Origin: Gemmatimonadota bacterium
GTDB lineage: Bacteria > JBHIER01 > G020348925
NCBI GenBank assembly: GCA_020348925.1
Contig: CP070758.1
Span: forward strand, 2,120,474-2,139,397
Direction: 5' to 3'
DNA: 18,924 bases
The notes beneath the pieces were generated by a model. That model saw nothing but the letters and a program-made list of their open reading frames with translations. It had not been told where the DNA came from and searched no databases. The position numbers were made by a program, and so were the translations under genes. Shown here one piece after another: positions 7,506 through 15,768 of this stretch (positions are counted from its first letter, which is position 1; every line of letters begins with the position of its first letter).

Positions 7506-8237
7506 TTGGATTATGATATTGTCGCTTTTGCCGCTCATCAGGACGATCTCGAGCTGGCCTGCGGCGGGACGCTGATCAAGATGGTTAATAAAGGATACAA
7601 AGTCGGTATTGTGGACTTAACCCGAGGTGAGATGGGGACGAGGGGGACGGCGGAGCAACGAGTTGCTGAGGCTCAGGAGGCGGCCAAGATCATGGGTATT
7701 CGACATCGTGAGAATCTTGGTCTTCCCGATGCTTGTATTGAGATCACGAGAGACAATAAGTTGAAAATTATTGAAGCGGTGCGGCGGTTGCGACCGCGCA
7801 TAGTTCTGTTGCCCTATTGGGAGGATCGGCACCCGGATCATGCCAAAACGGGAAAATTGGTGTATGAAGGGGCGTTCTTGGCAGGTTTGGCGAAGTTGGA
7901 CACAGGTCAGGAGCGATACCGGCCCAATCGGTATATCTATTACATGTGTCATTACTCTTTCACGCCGTCCTTTGTCGTTGACATCACCGACCAGATCGAA
8001 AAGAAGTGGAAAGCCATTCAGGCCTACAAGACGCAATTCTATAATCCGGACGGATTCCGGTCAGCCGTCGAGCCAGAGACCATCCTGAGCTCAGAAGATT
8101 TCATAGAGCGAGTGATGACCCGATACAGATATTACGGATCCCTCATCGGCGCCGCATACGGCGAACCCTTTCTCATCAGGGAAACAGTTGAAGTCGATGA
8201 TCTTGTCACATCGTTCCAAAGGACGGTTGAATTTTAA
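7506..8237 (+). CDS. bshB1: Bacillithiol biosynthesis deacetylase BshB1 (PIG-L/LmbE family)
   Basis: This 243-residue zinc-dependent deacetylase removes the acetyl group from GlcNAc-malate, the second bacillithiol step. The N-terminal zinc motif reads AAHQDDLELACGGT; H11 and D14 would bind zinc and D13 act as base. The family normally has Pro between His and the first Asp, whereas here it is Gln12. The second motif, PYWEDRHPDH, supplies the third ligand H112. DLTRGEMGTRGT and the FYNPDGFRSAVEPET region also match BshB1 rather than mycothiol or LPS deacetylases. It starts at TTG after a strong AGAGGAGG. It lies downstream of bshC in the same direction, and the next gene differs sharply in base composition. 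Confidence 0.94.
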   Translation: MDYDIVAFAAHQDDLELACGGTLIKMVNKGYKVGIVDLTRGEMGTRGTAEQRVAEAQEAAKIMGIRHRENLGLPDACIEITRDNKLKIIEAVRRLRPRIVLLPYWEDRHPDHAKTGKLVYEGAFLAGLAKLDTGQERYRPNRYIYYMCHYSFTPSFVVDITDQIEKKWKAIQAYKTQFYNPDGFRSAVEPETILSSEDFIERVMTRYRYYGSLIGAAYGEPFLIRETVEVDDLVTSFQRTVEF

Positions 8238-8311
8238 CCTGAATAACTTGTCCTCGATATCATTGGTCTAATTGCTTCTTGGAAAGTGTTACTTTTAAGC
8301 AAAAGGTCATT

Positions 8312-9319
8312 ATGGATAAATATACATATGTTCACAGATATTGTAATGTGAAATGGTTAGAAAAAATACAGATTACATCTGGGGCGCTTGAAGTATTAAA
8401 CAATACCCTTAAAGATTTAGAGAATCAGGCAGGATTTCAAAATTACTTGAAAGAGTTACATAAGACTACTAACATTGAACATTTCAGAGATATTCTTTCG
8501 GAAGGAAGGGCAGCAAGTCTTTTTCGGGATAAAAATTATAATGTGACTCTATATCCTTTTTATAAACCTCAAGCTTCGGGAATTGATTTTAAGGTAGAAT
8601 TAGAGAATCATCCGCTATTTGTCGAGGTTAAGCGGATTAGGGATCCTCATTTTGGGAAAAGACATCATGAAATCAAGACGCAAATTGTGAAACAAATAAA
8701 TCAAATCCCTTCTTGTTGTGGTTTTGATTTGTGTTTCGAGGAAAGACTTACCGATTATAATTGTATTTCACTAATTGTTGAACATATTAAGGGTACAATG
8801 AGATTTTTAGAGCGCAGTAATAACTCACAAGATAACGGAATTAACAGATTTTCTATAAAATTAGGAGAAACTATTTTATGCGAATTGATATTATCGAAAG
8901 TCTCAAATGAGCCAATGAGTGAAAGTCCATTTTTTTACCGTGGAGATTTATACAATCGTTGTTCACTGCATGGTAAAGAAAAGCAGCATCGAAAATTTTA
9001 TGACATCATAATTGAATCTTACCGACAACTTGTTGATGGAGAATTGAACATGTTCTTATTTTATGTCACTGGTGAAGGATATGTTCCTTATCACCTCGAG
9101 AGAGCTGTGTTTGGGACTGATGGTGTGTTCCGAAGCAGAGATTGTCCAGGATTTCCATTCCCAACCTCAGGATTCTCAAAACTCTCAGGTGTTGTTTTTT
9201 ATAACGATTGGATTACTTTAAATGGATTGCCAGAAAGAAGTGAAAAACGTGTTTTTGTTAATCCTAATGCTGATTGTAAAGTAGATGCACAATTAAAATC
9301 TCTTCTGGAGCAACTATGA
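8312..9319 (+). CDS. Orphan PD-(D/E)XK nuclease-like protein, AT-rich
   Basis: No specific family is recognised in this 335-residue protein. It carries the pattern of a PD-(D/E)XK nuclease core: SEGRAASLF (E64), a strand NYNVTLYPF, then GIDFKVEL (D92) and LFVEVKRI (E105, K107), that is D-x12-E-x-K. This fold occurs in restriction, repair and defence nucleases, but no methyltransferase or partner gene is adjacent. I chose ATG 8312 because AAAAGG lies just before it; an in-frame TTG 11 codons earlier has no such site. Base composition is unlike the neighbours: two sampled 60-base blocks (8341 and 8821) have 19 and 15 G+C, versus 31 for a bshB1 block at 7801. This suggests acquisition by transfer. 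The last 200 residues are of unknown role. Confidence 0.7.
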   Translation: MDKYTYVHRYCNVKWLEKIQITSGALEVLNNTLKDLENQAGFQNYLKELHKTTNIEHFRDILSEGRAASLFRDKNYNVTLYPFYKPQASGIDFKVELENHPLFVEVKRIRDPHFGKRHHEIKTQIVKQINQIPSCCGFDLCFEERLTDYNCISLIVEHIKGTMRFLERSNNSQDNGINRFSIKLGETILCELILSKVSNEPMSESPFFYRGDLYNRCSLHGKEKQHRKFYDIIIESYRQLVDGELNMFLFYVTGEGYVPYHLERAVFGTDGVFRSRDCPGFPFPTSGFSKLSGVVFYNDWITLNGLPERSEKRVFVNPNADCKVDAQLKSLLEQL

Positions 9320-9367
9320 GACTGAAACGCATAATGGTGCTTTCACTTTAAAATATAACAGCAGACT

Positions 9368-9523
9368 CGTTTCTATCATGACGTTATTACGACCATTAGA
9401 TTATGCTATGGTGATGTTCGTCACTTTTAAAGTCACTCGATACATATCCATGTTTGAAGCATTCTTTGGTACCTTTTCCCTTGCCGTCTTCTTTTCACCT
9501 TCGGAAGGAAAATGATGAGATAG
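9368..9523 (+). pseudogene. Decayed 3' end of a two-helix potassium channel gene
   Basis: Read with shifts of frame, this stretch matches the C-terminus of the intact channel gene that follows. FYHDVIT and CYGDV correspond to FYYSVIT and GYGDI of the pore loop. VTRYISMFEAFFGTFSLAVF corresponds to GLARTIAMAEGFFGAFSIALF. TFGRKMMR-stop corresponds to TFGRRMMR-stop, and the final bases ATGATGAGATAG are the same. Compared with the intact copy there is a 3-base loss and damage at the TTVG filter, an in-frame TAA after CYGDV, a 2-base loss before the second helix and a 1-base loss near 9496. No clear trace of the pentapeptide part is seen upstream. It is a remnant of a paralogue, and it lies directly after the nuclease-like gene. 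Confidence 0.75.
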
Positions 9524-9579
9524 AGAAATAAACAGGAAATGCTAAATGAAACTTTGGAGATTATAGGGAAGAATAAGAA

Positions 9580-9624
9580 GAAGAATCAGATTCTTCGATT
9601 TCGCTTCGCTCCACTCAGAATGAC
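9580..9624 (-). repeat. Palindrome and GTCATTCTGAG-type extragenic repeat
   Basis: GAAGAATC-A-GATTCTTC (9580-9596) is a perfect 8-bp inverted repeat. It overlaps an element that on the minus strand begins GTCATTCTGAGTGGAGCGAA and ends GAAGAATCT, a class of dispersed repeat common in many bacterial genomes. It lies just before the channel gene. A related copy is at 14528-14544. Confidence 0.55.
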
Positions 9625-9662
9625 GTTACGAATAGAGAATTTGAAAATGGAGTTTTAAGGTT

Positions 9663-11117
9663 ATGTTCCCTGATATAGTAAAAAGACAATGTACGTATGA
9701 AGGGTGTGGGGAAGAGGCATTGAAGACCTCGAAGGAACGATTGTGTATCCTTCACGATAAGAGTGAGAGCAAAGATCGCGACGAATTTCAGAGGGCATTG
9801 CATAAGAAACTGAGCAATCAGGATTATGATTTTCGAGGATACTGTTTTGCCGGGAAATGCAGCTTTCACGGATTTACCTTTCCGAAAGATGCCGATTTCA
9901 GGGAAGCTCAGTTCAGAGGGGATGCCGATTTTGAGGAGGCCCGGTTCTCAGGAAAAGCGACCTTCAAGGGCGCGACGTTCTCGGGACGCGCTCTCTTCTT
10001 GGGGGCGAAATTTTCGAAAGAGGGAAAAGCCGAATTTCGGAACACACAATTCTTGGGGGATGCGCTCTTTTCTGGTGCTGAGTTCTCCGGGGATACCCTT
10101 TTCTGGCAAACTCGGTTCTCGGCCGACGCCGTTTTTTGGCACGCCAAATTCTCCGGCCAGACACTCTTTCTGGATGCGATATTCGCCGAAGAACAACGGG
10201 CTGATTTTCGGGACGCCAAGTTTTCAGAAAAGGTCGACTTCTCCGGGGCGGATTTCTCAGGAGACGCTCTCTTCTGGCGGGCCAAATTTTCAGGCGAAGC
10301 ACTATTTCATGGTACCAGATTCTCAGAAGAAGGGAAAGCCGATTTCCAGGAGGCCAGGTTTTCAAAGAACGCTCTTTTTCAGGGTGCGAAATTTTCGGGG
10401 GATGCCCTCTTCGGGGGTGCCGCATTTTCAGGGGTGCCAGATTTCGAGTCGAGCCGGTTCTTTGGGGAGATCAATTTCGGGACGACAGATGTGGGAACAT
10501 TGCATCTCGCGGAATCGAACATCGATACCGTCGACTTGACAAATGCCAAGTGGTCGCGTGATTTCAAGAATGTGTATGAAAAAAGAGCGAAAGATGTTGA
10601 GACTTTCAGAAAAGCCGAGGAGATCTATCGAAAGGTGAAGATGAGCTATCACAGAACAGGGGATTACAACCTCGGGGCTATGTTCTATTATAGAGAAATG
10701 GAGTGCAGAAGAAAACAAATCCGGTTCAGGAGTCTTAACATAATCAGCAAAGTGTTCAAAAGTCTTGGTTACGATTTCATACGATTGTACTGCGGTTACG
10801 GGGAGAAGCCACTGCGAGTGATCGGATTCTCCTTGGCCGCCATCGTCGTATGTGCTGTGCTCTTCATGAAATCCGGGATCTATGACGAGCAGGGATTACG
10901 ATTGATTCAATATGATATCTCCCAGACATGGCTTGAAATTCTTCGTGATTTCTGGACCTGTTTCTATTATAGTGTCATCACCTTTACGACCGTAGGGTAC
11001 GGTGATATCAGCCCGGCCACTGGCCTGGCCAGGACTATAGCCATGGCTGAAGGCTTTTTCGGGGCCTTTTCGATCGCCTTGTTCGTCCTGACCTTCGGAC
11101 GCAGGATGATGAGATAG
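9663..11117 (+). CDS. Zinc-knuckle / pentapeptide-repeat / two-TM potassium channel fusion
   Basis: This 484-residue membrane protein combines three parts. A putative zinc knuckle lies at C10, C15, C28 and H31 (C-x4-C...CxxH). Residues about 55-285 are a long run of pentapeptide repeats of the AxF type (GDALF, GAKFS and variants), predicted to form a right-handed quadrilateral beta-helix. A charged helical linker then leads to a KcsA-like channel module: TM1 at about 386-403, the selectivity filter TTVGYGD at 442-448 (all key residues intact) and TM2 at about 460-478, ending RRMMR. The filter predicts potassium selectivity; the soluble part is presumably a cytoplasmic sensor or scaffold with unknown ligand. 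The ribosome site is weak (AAGG). Upstream lies the decayed end of a paralogue, and downstream a convergent gene. The fused family occurs in other bacteria but its physiology is not established. Confidence 0.88.
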   Translation: MFPDIVKRQCTYEGCGEEALKTSKERLCILHDKSESKDRDEFQRALHKKLSNQDYDFRGYCFAGKCSFHGFTFPKDADFREAQFRGDADFEEARFSGKATFKGATFSGRALFLGAKFSKEGKAEFRNTQFLGDALFSGAEFSGDTLFWQTRFSADAVFWHAKFSGQTLFLDAIFAEEQRADFRDAKFSEKVDFSGADFSGDALFWRAKFSGEALFHGTRFSEEGKADFQEARFSKNALFQGAKFSGDALFGGAAFSGVPDFESSRFFGEINFGTTDVGTLHLAESNIDTVDLTNAKWSRDFKNVYEKRAKDVETFRKAEEIYRKVKMSYHRTGDYNLGAMFYYREMECRRKQIRFRSLNIISKVFKSLGYDFIRLYCGYGEKPLRVIGFSLAAIVVCAVLFMKSGIYDEQGLRLIQYDISQTWLEILRDFWTCFYYSVITFTTVGYGDISPATGLARTIAMAEGFFGAFSIALFVLTFGRRMMR

Positions 11118-11281
11118 CGGACTGGTTCGAGAGCCACAAAATCGCACGAAATGACACACCATAACTAAACGCCACACGATACGAATTTCTTCATCCTGCC
11201 AATTGAACGCAACCATTTTTTTCAATCGATTTCCAGTTGAAACAAATAACTCCGCCCTCGTTCATGGTCGGGTGCTCCGGG

Positions 11282-14062
11282 TTAGGAACCCAGGATAGAA
11301 TTGACGATCGCAACGGCATCAAGAATGTTGACTGCACCATCCTCATTGAAATCCGCCGCCCAGTGTTGGATCGGTGTGGGAGAGATAAGTCCGAGTACGA
11401 TGTTGACGGTCCAGATCACGTCGATGATGTTCACCTGACCATCCTCATTGACATCGCCCATGGTCTGCTCGTACCCGAGCCACTGGATGATCGTATCCAA
11501 TAGGTTTCTTCGGAGCTCTTCACTGGTTCCCGTGGTTTCGGTAAGCCCTTCGAAGCCAAAGGCGAAATAGATCAAACGGTAATCACCGCTGTACCTCAAT
11601 GCCGCCGATTCGTCCGAAGAGAGGTATGTGAAGACAGGATGTGCTCCCTGCAGCACCGACATGGCATCGGGGCTGTTTTGTGAACCATCTAATGTGAGCA
11701 TGTTGTACTGACCTGAGATGGGATCTCCGGGAATTCCTTCGAGGAATCCATTGCTCGACGTGCCGCTGACAAAGTGGGCGTGCAAGTAATTGGTGTAGAA
11801 ATTCAGACCATGTTCTTGCTGGACCAGATCCTGGCCGATGTTTTGACCTGATATGAAAAGAGCGCCTCCGGTGTCCAGGAAATCGGCCAGGAGGTTTTGG
11901 TCGAGTTCGGTCAGTGTCGATTCCTCCTCCTGTCCTGTAAACCAGATGATGGTGGTGTGTCTCGCAAGAGTTCGTTCGTTTATGTGGTCCAACGAGGGAA
12001 CATCCCATGTGTCGAAATCGTCACCGTTTAAGGTCAAGGAGTTGATGTATGGGGCGGCACTGTTTCCTTGGCCGTCGTCACAGACTAAAAGTATGTCGGC
12101 GATAGCGTTGAGGGGGACGTCAAAAGCAGTCTCCAGTGTTCGGTTGTCCGCATCGACGACCCTGAGACTGAAGGAAGCGGTATCATCGTGCTGGCAGTCC
12201 GGCGATATTGCCAGGATGAACCCATCGTTGCAGGAAAGCGCGGTATCACCTTCGATGTCGTTCCAATGTCCCGTGTCATCGATGAGGGAGACATAAGGAT
12301 TGGGCTGTGCCAAGGAAAGGGAGGCAGTAATATTTTCGGACGGTCCGTCTCCGATAAATCCGATGTCGATCAGGATTTCGACGGTCTCACCGGCATCGGC
12401 GACATGATCTGAATTTCCGTCGCTCCCATCGAGGGTGTCGTCATCAATGGAGTAATCGACATAATAGAAGATATTGTTCCCTGCAGTTATTACTGATGAA
12501 GCAGTTCCTCCTATCCAGTCGGAATAGGGCCCGTACGATTCCGTGAATCCTTGAATCAGTCCTTTCGCCTGCACGCGGATCGTGTCAAAAACTGATGAGG
12601 ACGCTGGGCTGCGAACCGTCCAGGAAACAGCTCCTTGGGTTCCTGAAGGGCCGATGGAAGGGCACATCTGGGTGGGTGCCATCTCCTCATACATGTATCC
12701 CTGGGGGAGTGACAGCGTCACCTGAGCATCCGCGGCAACGTATTGCCCTTCGAAAAGGGACGGCCCGAGATACGTAACCGAACAGGAGACAGTAAAGACA
12801 GTTTGTGTGGATACCTGATCGGGGACGTTCATAGTTAAAAGCCACGGAGCAACGAAGCAGCCCCAGCGGTCACTCACAAGCCAGAGGTTGTCAACGAGTA
12901 TCCCTTGCGGGATGTAGAAGTCAGGACCGTTATCAGGCCAGGGATCGTGAAAGATGAAGACTTCGAGACTGTCATTGTACCCGGTCAGGAGCCGGTAATG
13001 ACGGCTCGTATGGGAAATATTTCCCCACGTTCCGAGAATGATCGGATAATCCTGACAGATAAGATGTTTCAGGTCTTCGTAGCGAAACTCCTGGTGTTCG
13101 GGATCTGACCACCAGGCTTCTGTTGCTTCGTACCCGAGTTCCCTCTCCCGATAGCCGATCAGGGATGGGTTCTGTATGGCCGTGCTGATGGAGCTGAAGT
13201 GAGCGGCCCGAAGAAGGTCATCTCTGTATGTCCCGTAGCTGGGGTCTTCGTTGGCCGCATCCCCGATGTCTTCCTGGCTGATGAGAGGACCGTAATAGTC
13301 AAAGAGCATCTGGAGGCACGCTTCGCCGCAGTACCAACCGGTCTCTTGATAGTGAAAGGGAACATTGCTGATGATATACGCCGGAGGAAGATCGATCCTT
13401 TTCCGGTCTTCTGTGTGCGGTACTCTTCTTCTGTTGTGGGGTTTTGGAAAGTCCATGACGCTCTGTTCCAGAGCAGGCGCGATTTCAAATTTTCGGTGAA
13501 CGCGTTGACTTCCACGGAGAGGTATAAAGAGCTCTTCTTTGGGTTCCGCTACCTCCCTGCTCGCGGAGTACCAGTACAAGCTCATGTCCGGAAATTCGAT
13601 CAATAGACAGTGTGCCCGGAGTTCTCCGATGTTGTGATCCCTGCAGAATGTTTTCATTTTTTGATGCGCCGCATAGGGCAGGAAAGGCAGAGTGTGCTCG
13701 CTTGCGTGGCACATTCTGTACCAGAGGCATTCAAAAGTCGATGCGTCGATGCCGATGCGTGCGATCACCGTTCCGGTGATGGTTGTAACAGGTACCATAT
13801 AATACAGCGGCGAGAGGCCCGGATAGGAATGGACGAGGATCGGTGCTCCGGCTGTCGCTCCGAACCAGTCAGGCAAACTTCCTGGAGATTCAGGATGGGC
13901 CTGGGAATACGTTGCAACTCTTTGGATCAGAAACGCAGCTGCGTTTTTCGCTGTGTCACTGTTGCTCTCCTTTGTTTGTGCTGATGAAGATTGAAAGAGA
14001 GAGCTCATGAGGAAAAGAACGTAAAAACAACAAACCGCATGCTGTACCCAAACTCTTTTCAT
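11282..14062 (-). CDS. Secreted C39-type cysteine peptidase with GATase-like and dockerin domains
   Basis: This is the only convincing minus-strand gene. I chose the ATG at 14062 because GGAGG lies 5 bases upstream and the 926-residue product then opens with a signal peptide (MKRVWV, hydrophobic core, ending SSSAQ near residue 29). A C39-like papain-fold domain follows at about 227-410: Q239 and C245 in HYQETGWYCGEAC, H355 in SRHYRLLTGY and D373 in FHDPW, a complete Gln-Cys-His-Asp set. Beta-rich repeats follow. Residues about 645-865 look like a class I GATase-like fold (ADILLVCDDG, TTIIWFTGQE, LFISGQNIG). Residues 868-926 are a two-loop dockerin (GDVNEDGQVN and ADFNEDGAVN). It has no T9SS sorting domain. 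It is predicted to be an extracellular protease; its substrate and any cohesin partner are unknown. Confidence 0.88.
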   Translation of the reverse strand: MKRVWVQHAVCCFYVLFLMSSLFQSSSAQTKESNSDTAKNAAAFLIQRVATYSQAHPESPGSLPDWFGATAGAPILVHSYPGLSPLYYMVPVTTITGTVIARIGIDASTFECLWYRMCHASEHTLPFLPYAAHQKMKTFCRDHNIGELRAHCLLIEFPDMSLYWYSASREVAEPKEELFIPLRGSQRVHRKFEIAPALEQSVMDFPKPHNRRRVPHTEDRKRIDLPPAYIISNVPFHYQETGWYCGEACLQMLFDYYGPLISQEDIGDAANEDPSYGTYRDDLLRAAHFSSISTAIQNPSLIGYRERELGYEATEAWWSDPEHQEFRYEDLKHLICQDYPIILGTWGNISHTSRHYRLLTGYNDSLEVFIFHDPWPDNGPDFYIPQGILVDNLWLVSDRWGCFVAPWLLTMNVPDQVSTQTVFTVSCSVTYLGPSLFEGQYVAADAQVTLSLPQGYMYEEMAPTQMCPSIGPSGTQGAVSWTVRSPASSSVFDTIRVQAKGLIQGFTESYGPYSDWIGGTASSVITAGNNIFYYVDYSIDDDTLDGSDGNSDHVADAGETVEILIDIGFIGDGPSENITASLSLAQPNPYVSLIDDTGHWNDIEGDTALSCNDGFILAISPDCQHDDTASFSLRVVDADNRTLETAFDVPLNAIADILLVCDDGQGNSAAPYINSLTLNGDDFDTWDVPSLDHINERTLARHTTIIWFTGQEEESTLTELDQNLLADFLDTGGALFISGQNIGQDLVQQEHGLNFYTNYLHAHFVSGTSSNGFLEGIPGDPISGQYNMLTLDGSQNSPDAMSVLQGAHPVFTYLSSDESAALRYSGDYRLIYFAFGFEGLTETTGTSEELRRNLLDTIIQWLGYEQTMGDVNEDGQVNIIDVIWTVNIVLGLISPTPIQHWAADFNEDGAVNILDAVAIVNSILGS

Positions 14063-14428
14063 GAAAACCTCCAGGAGAGAGCAGACTTTTTGTTTGATCT
14101 CGGTTTGAAGAAGATTATGGAGACGACCCTCCCGTCGAAGCACACAACCCGCAAATTCTATGCCCGTCCAACGGGAGAAACTCTAAAATTTTTTATTTCA
14201 TTGAAAATTAAGTTGTTAGCCACATTCGAAAGGGAAAACGCTGGGGAAAAGAATTGCATGAGAGGAAAATCTTTGCACGAAAAAATAACCCTGACGACTC
14301 AAAATGCGTCTTGGGTGTGTATGAGCCATTTCACTAATTTATAGACCTGTCGGTGGTATTTCACCGCAGACAGAGTCCGAGGTGTTCGAAAGAGATTGGT
14401 CCGATCTCGGTTGGACAGGGAATAAAAC

Positions 14429-14458
14429 TTGACAAGGAACAAAGATTTGTTAATTTTA
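14429..14458 (+). promoter_or_regulatory. Candidate promoter for bshA
   Basis: A perfect TTGACA is followed after 16 bases by TAATTTTA, close to the TAnnTTTG element also seen before the radical SAM gene. It lies about 145 bases upstream of bshA, leaving a long leader. Confidence 0.4.
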
Positions 14459-14527
14459 CTTGAAAATGCGGCGGGTTGTTGGACAGAAGGTATCCGGGAT
14501 TCGATAGTATGAGGGATTCATATGAGT

Positions 14528-14544
14528 CACTTCGCTCGGAATGA
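14528..14544 (-). repeat. Short copy of a GTCATTCYGAG-class extragenic repeat
   Basis: On the minus strand this reads TCATTCCGAGCGAAGTG, sharing TCATTC-Y-GAG and GCGAAG with the element at 9588-9624. It sits in the bshA leader, about 60 bases before the start. Confidence 0.4.
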
Positions 14545-14604
14545 AGCGGAAGACGCTCCTGATGGTGAGAAGAGAGACCCAGGCGAGTAAGGTTTTTCAC
14601 GCTT

Positions 14605-15729
14605 ATGAAGATTGGAATCACATGTTATCCGACCTATGGAGGGAGCGGTACTGTCGCGACTGAGCTCGGACACGAGTTGGCAAAGCGGGGCCATCAGGTC
14701 CATTTCATCAGCTATTCACTCCCCTATCGGCTCAACGTCTACGACGAAAATATTTTCTTTCACGAAGTGACGCTCATGGCCTATCCGCTTTTCGAATACC
14801 CGCCCTATTCTCTGGCCCTGGCAGCAAAAATGGCGGAAGTCGCGGAGCGCGAGGACCTCGATCTGCTCCATGTGCATTATGCCATCCCTCACGCCGTGTG
14901 CGCTTTTTTAGCCAAACAGTTATTGGGAACGGAACAACTGAAGGTGATCACCACCCTTCATGGGACCGATATTACGCTGGTGGGGAATGATACGTCGTTT
15001 TATTCCATCACGAAATGGAGTCTCGAACAGAGTGATGGGGTGACAGCCGTTTCACACTCTCTGCGCGACGAGACGGTCCGTCATTTTTGCTGTGAGGATG
15101 AGATTACTGTCATTCCAAATTTCGTTGACACGCAGCACTTTCGTCGGGATCGAGTTCAAGCGGAACGGACTCATTTCGCACGTCGGACTGAAAAAATTAT
15201 ATGTCATATTTCCAACTTTCGACCCGTGAAGCGAGTGGGAGATGTTATTCGGGTTTTTTCTCGGATTCAATCCGAAGTGCCAGCGAAGCTTCTTTTAATT
15301 GGGGATGGTCCAGACCGCTCGCTGGCTCAGAGCTTGAGCCAGGAATTGAATATATCGGATAGAGTAATGTTTCTGGGGAGGCAGGAGAGCGTCGCTGAAC
15401 TGTTGGCAATTTCCGATCTTCTGTTGCTTCCCAGCGAAAAGGAGAGCTTCGGGCTGGCTGCGTTGGAGGCCATGAGTTGCCAGGTGCCTGTGATCGCATC
15501 GAAGACCGGAGGACTGCCTGAACTCATTAGCCATGGGGAGACGGGGTTCTTGGCTGCTGTGGGTGATGTTGCTGCCATGGCTCGCTTCGGAGTTCAGATT
15601 TTGTCTGATGATGCGCTCCGAGAGAATCTTGGAACGCATGGCCGGCAAAGAGTTTTGAAACAATTTACCACAGATTACGTTGTTCCTATGTATGAAGATC
15701 TCTATCGAGAGATGATCGGCCGTTCGTAG
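14605..15729 (+). CDS. bshA: N-acetyl-alpha-D-glucosaminyl L-malate synthase BshA
   Basis: This 374-residue GT4-family glycosyltransferase makes GlcNAc-malate from UDP-GlcNAc and L-malate, the first bacillithiol step. The N-terminus MKIGITCYPTYGGSGTVATE is nearly diagnostic for BshA. FEYPPYSLALAAKMAEVA, HVHYAIPHA and TTLHGTDITLVG also match. The C-terminal nucleotide-sugar domain has NFRPVKR, LIGDGPDR and the E-x7-E motif E280/E288 in KESFGLAALEAM. Length is normal. The start is fixed by the conserved N-terminus although the ribosome site is weak and distant (AAGG, 12 bases). It lies about 6.4 kb from bshB1 with accessory genes in between. hsp20 follows after about 40 bases and may share its transcript. 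Confidence 0.96.
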   Translation: MKIGITCYPTYGGSGTVATELGHELAKRGHQVHFISYSLPYRLNVYDENIFFHEVTLMAYPLFEYPPYSLALAAKMAEVAEREDLDLLHVHYAIPHAVCAFLAKQLLGTEQLKVITTLHGTDITLVGNDTSFYSITKWSLEQSDGVTAVSHSLRDETVRHFCCEDEITVIPNFVDTQHFRRDRVQAERTHFARRTEKIICHISNFRPVKRVGDVIRVFSRIQSEVPAKLLLIGDGPDRSLAQSLSQELNISDRVMFLGRQESVAELLAISDLLLLPSEKESFGLAALEAMSCQVPVIASKTGGLPELISHGETGFLAAVGDVAAMARFGVQILSDDALRENLGTHGRQRVLKQFTTDYVVPMYEDLYREMIGRS

Positions 15730-15768
15730 TTGCTTTCAATTGTCAAGGAAACAGGGGAGAAGGAGTGT

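Larger units (their letters stand above)
14063..14604. other. Intergenic region between divergent peptidase and bshA genes
   Basis: No gene is supported. An open frame across 13991-14344 on the plus strand overlaps the peptidase start and has no family features. The middle (about 14200-14300) is AT-rich. There is an imperfect hairpin near 14346-14372 (CTGTC/GACAG and GGTG/CACC arms), a candidate bshA promoter and one short dispersed repeat. Confidence 0.5.

Noticed and set aside
9890-10450. Regular DNA repetition that might suggest a CRISPR or satellite
   Set aside because: The periodicity is 15 or 30 bases with no unique spacers, and it encodes pentapeptide repeats in one frame.
13991-14344. 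Open frame of 117 codons on the plus strand upstream of bshA
   Set aside because: It overlaps the start and signal peptide of the divergent peptidase gene, lacks family features and has no ribosome site.
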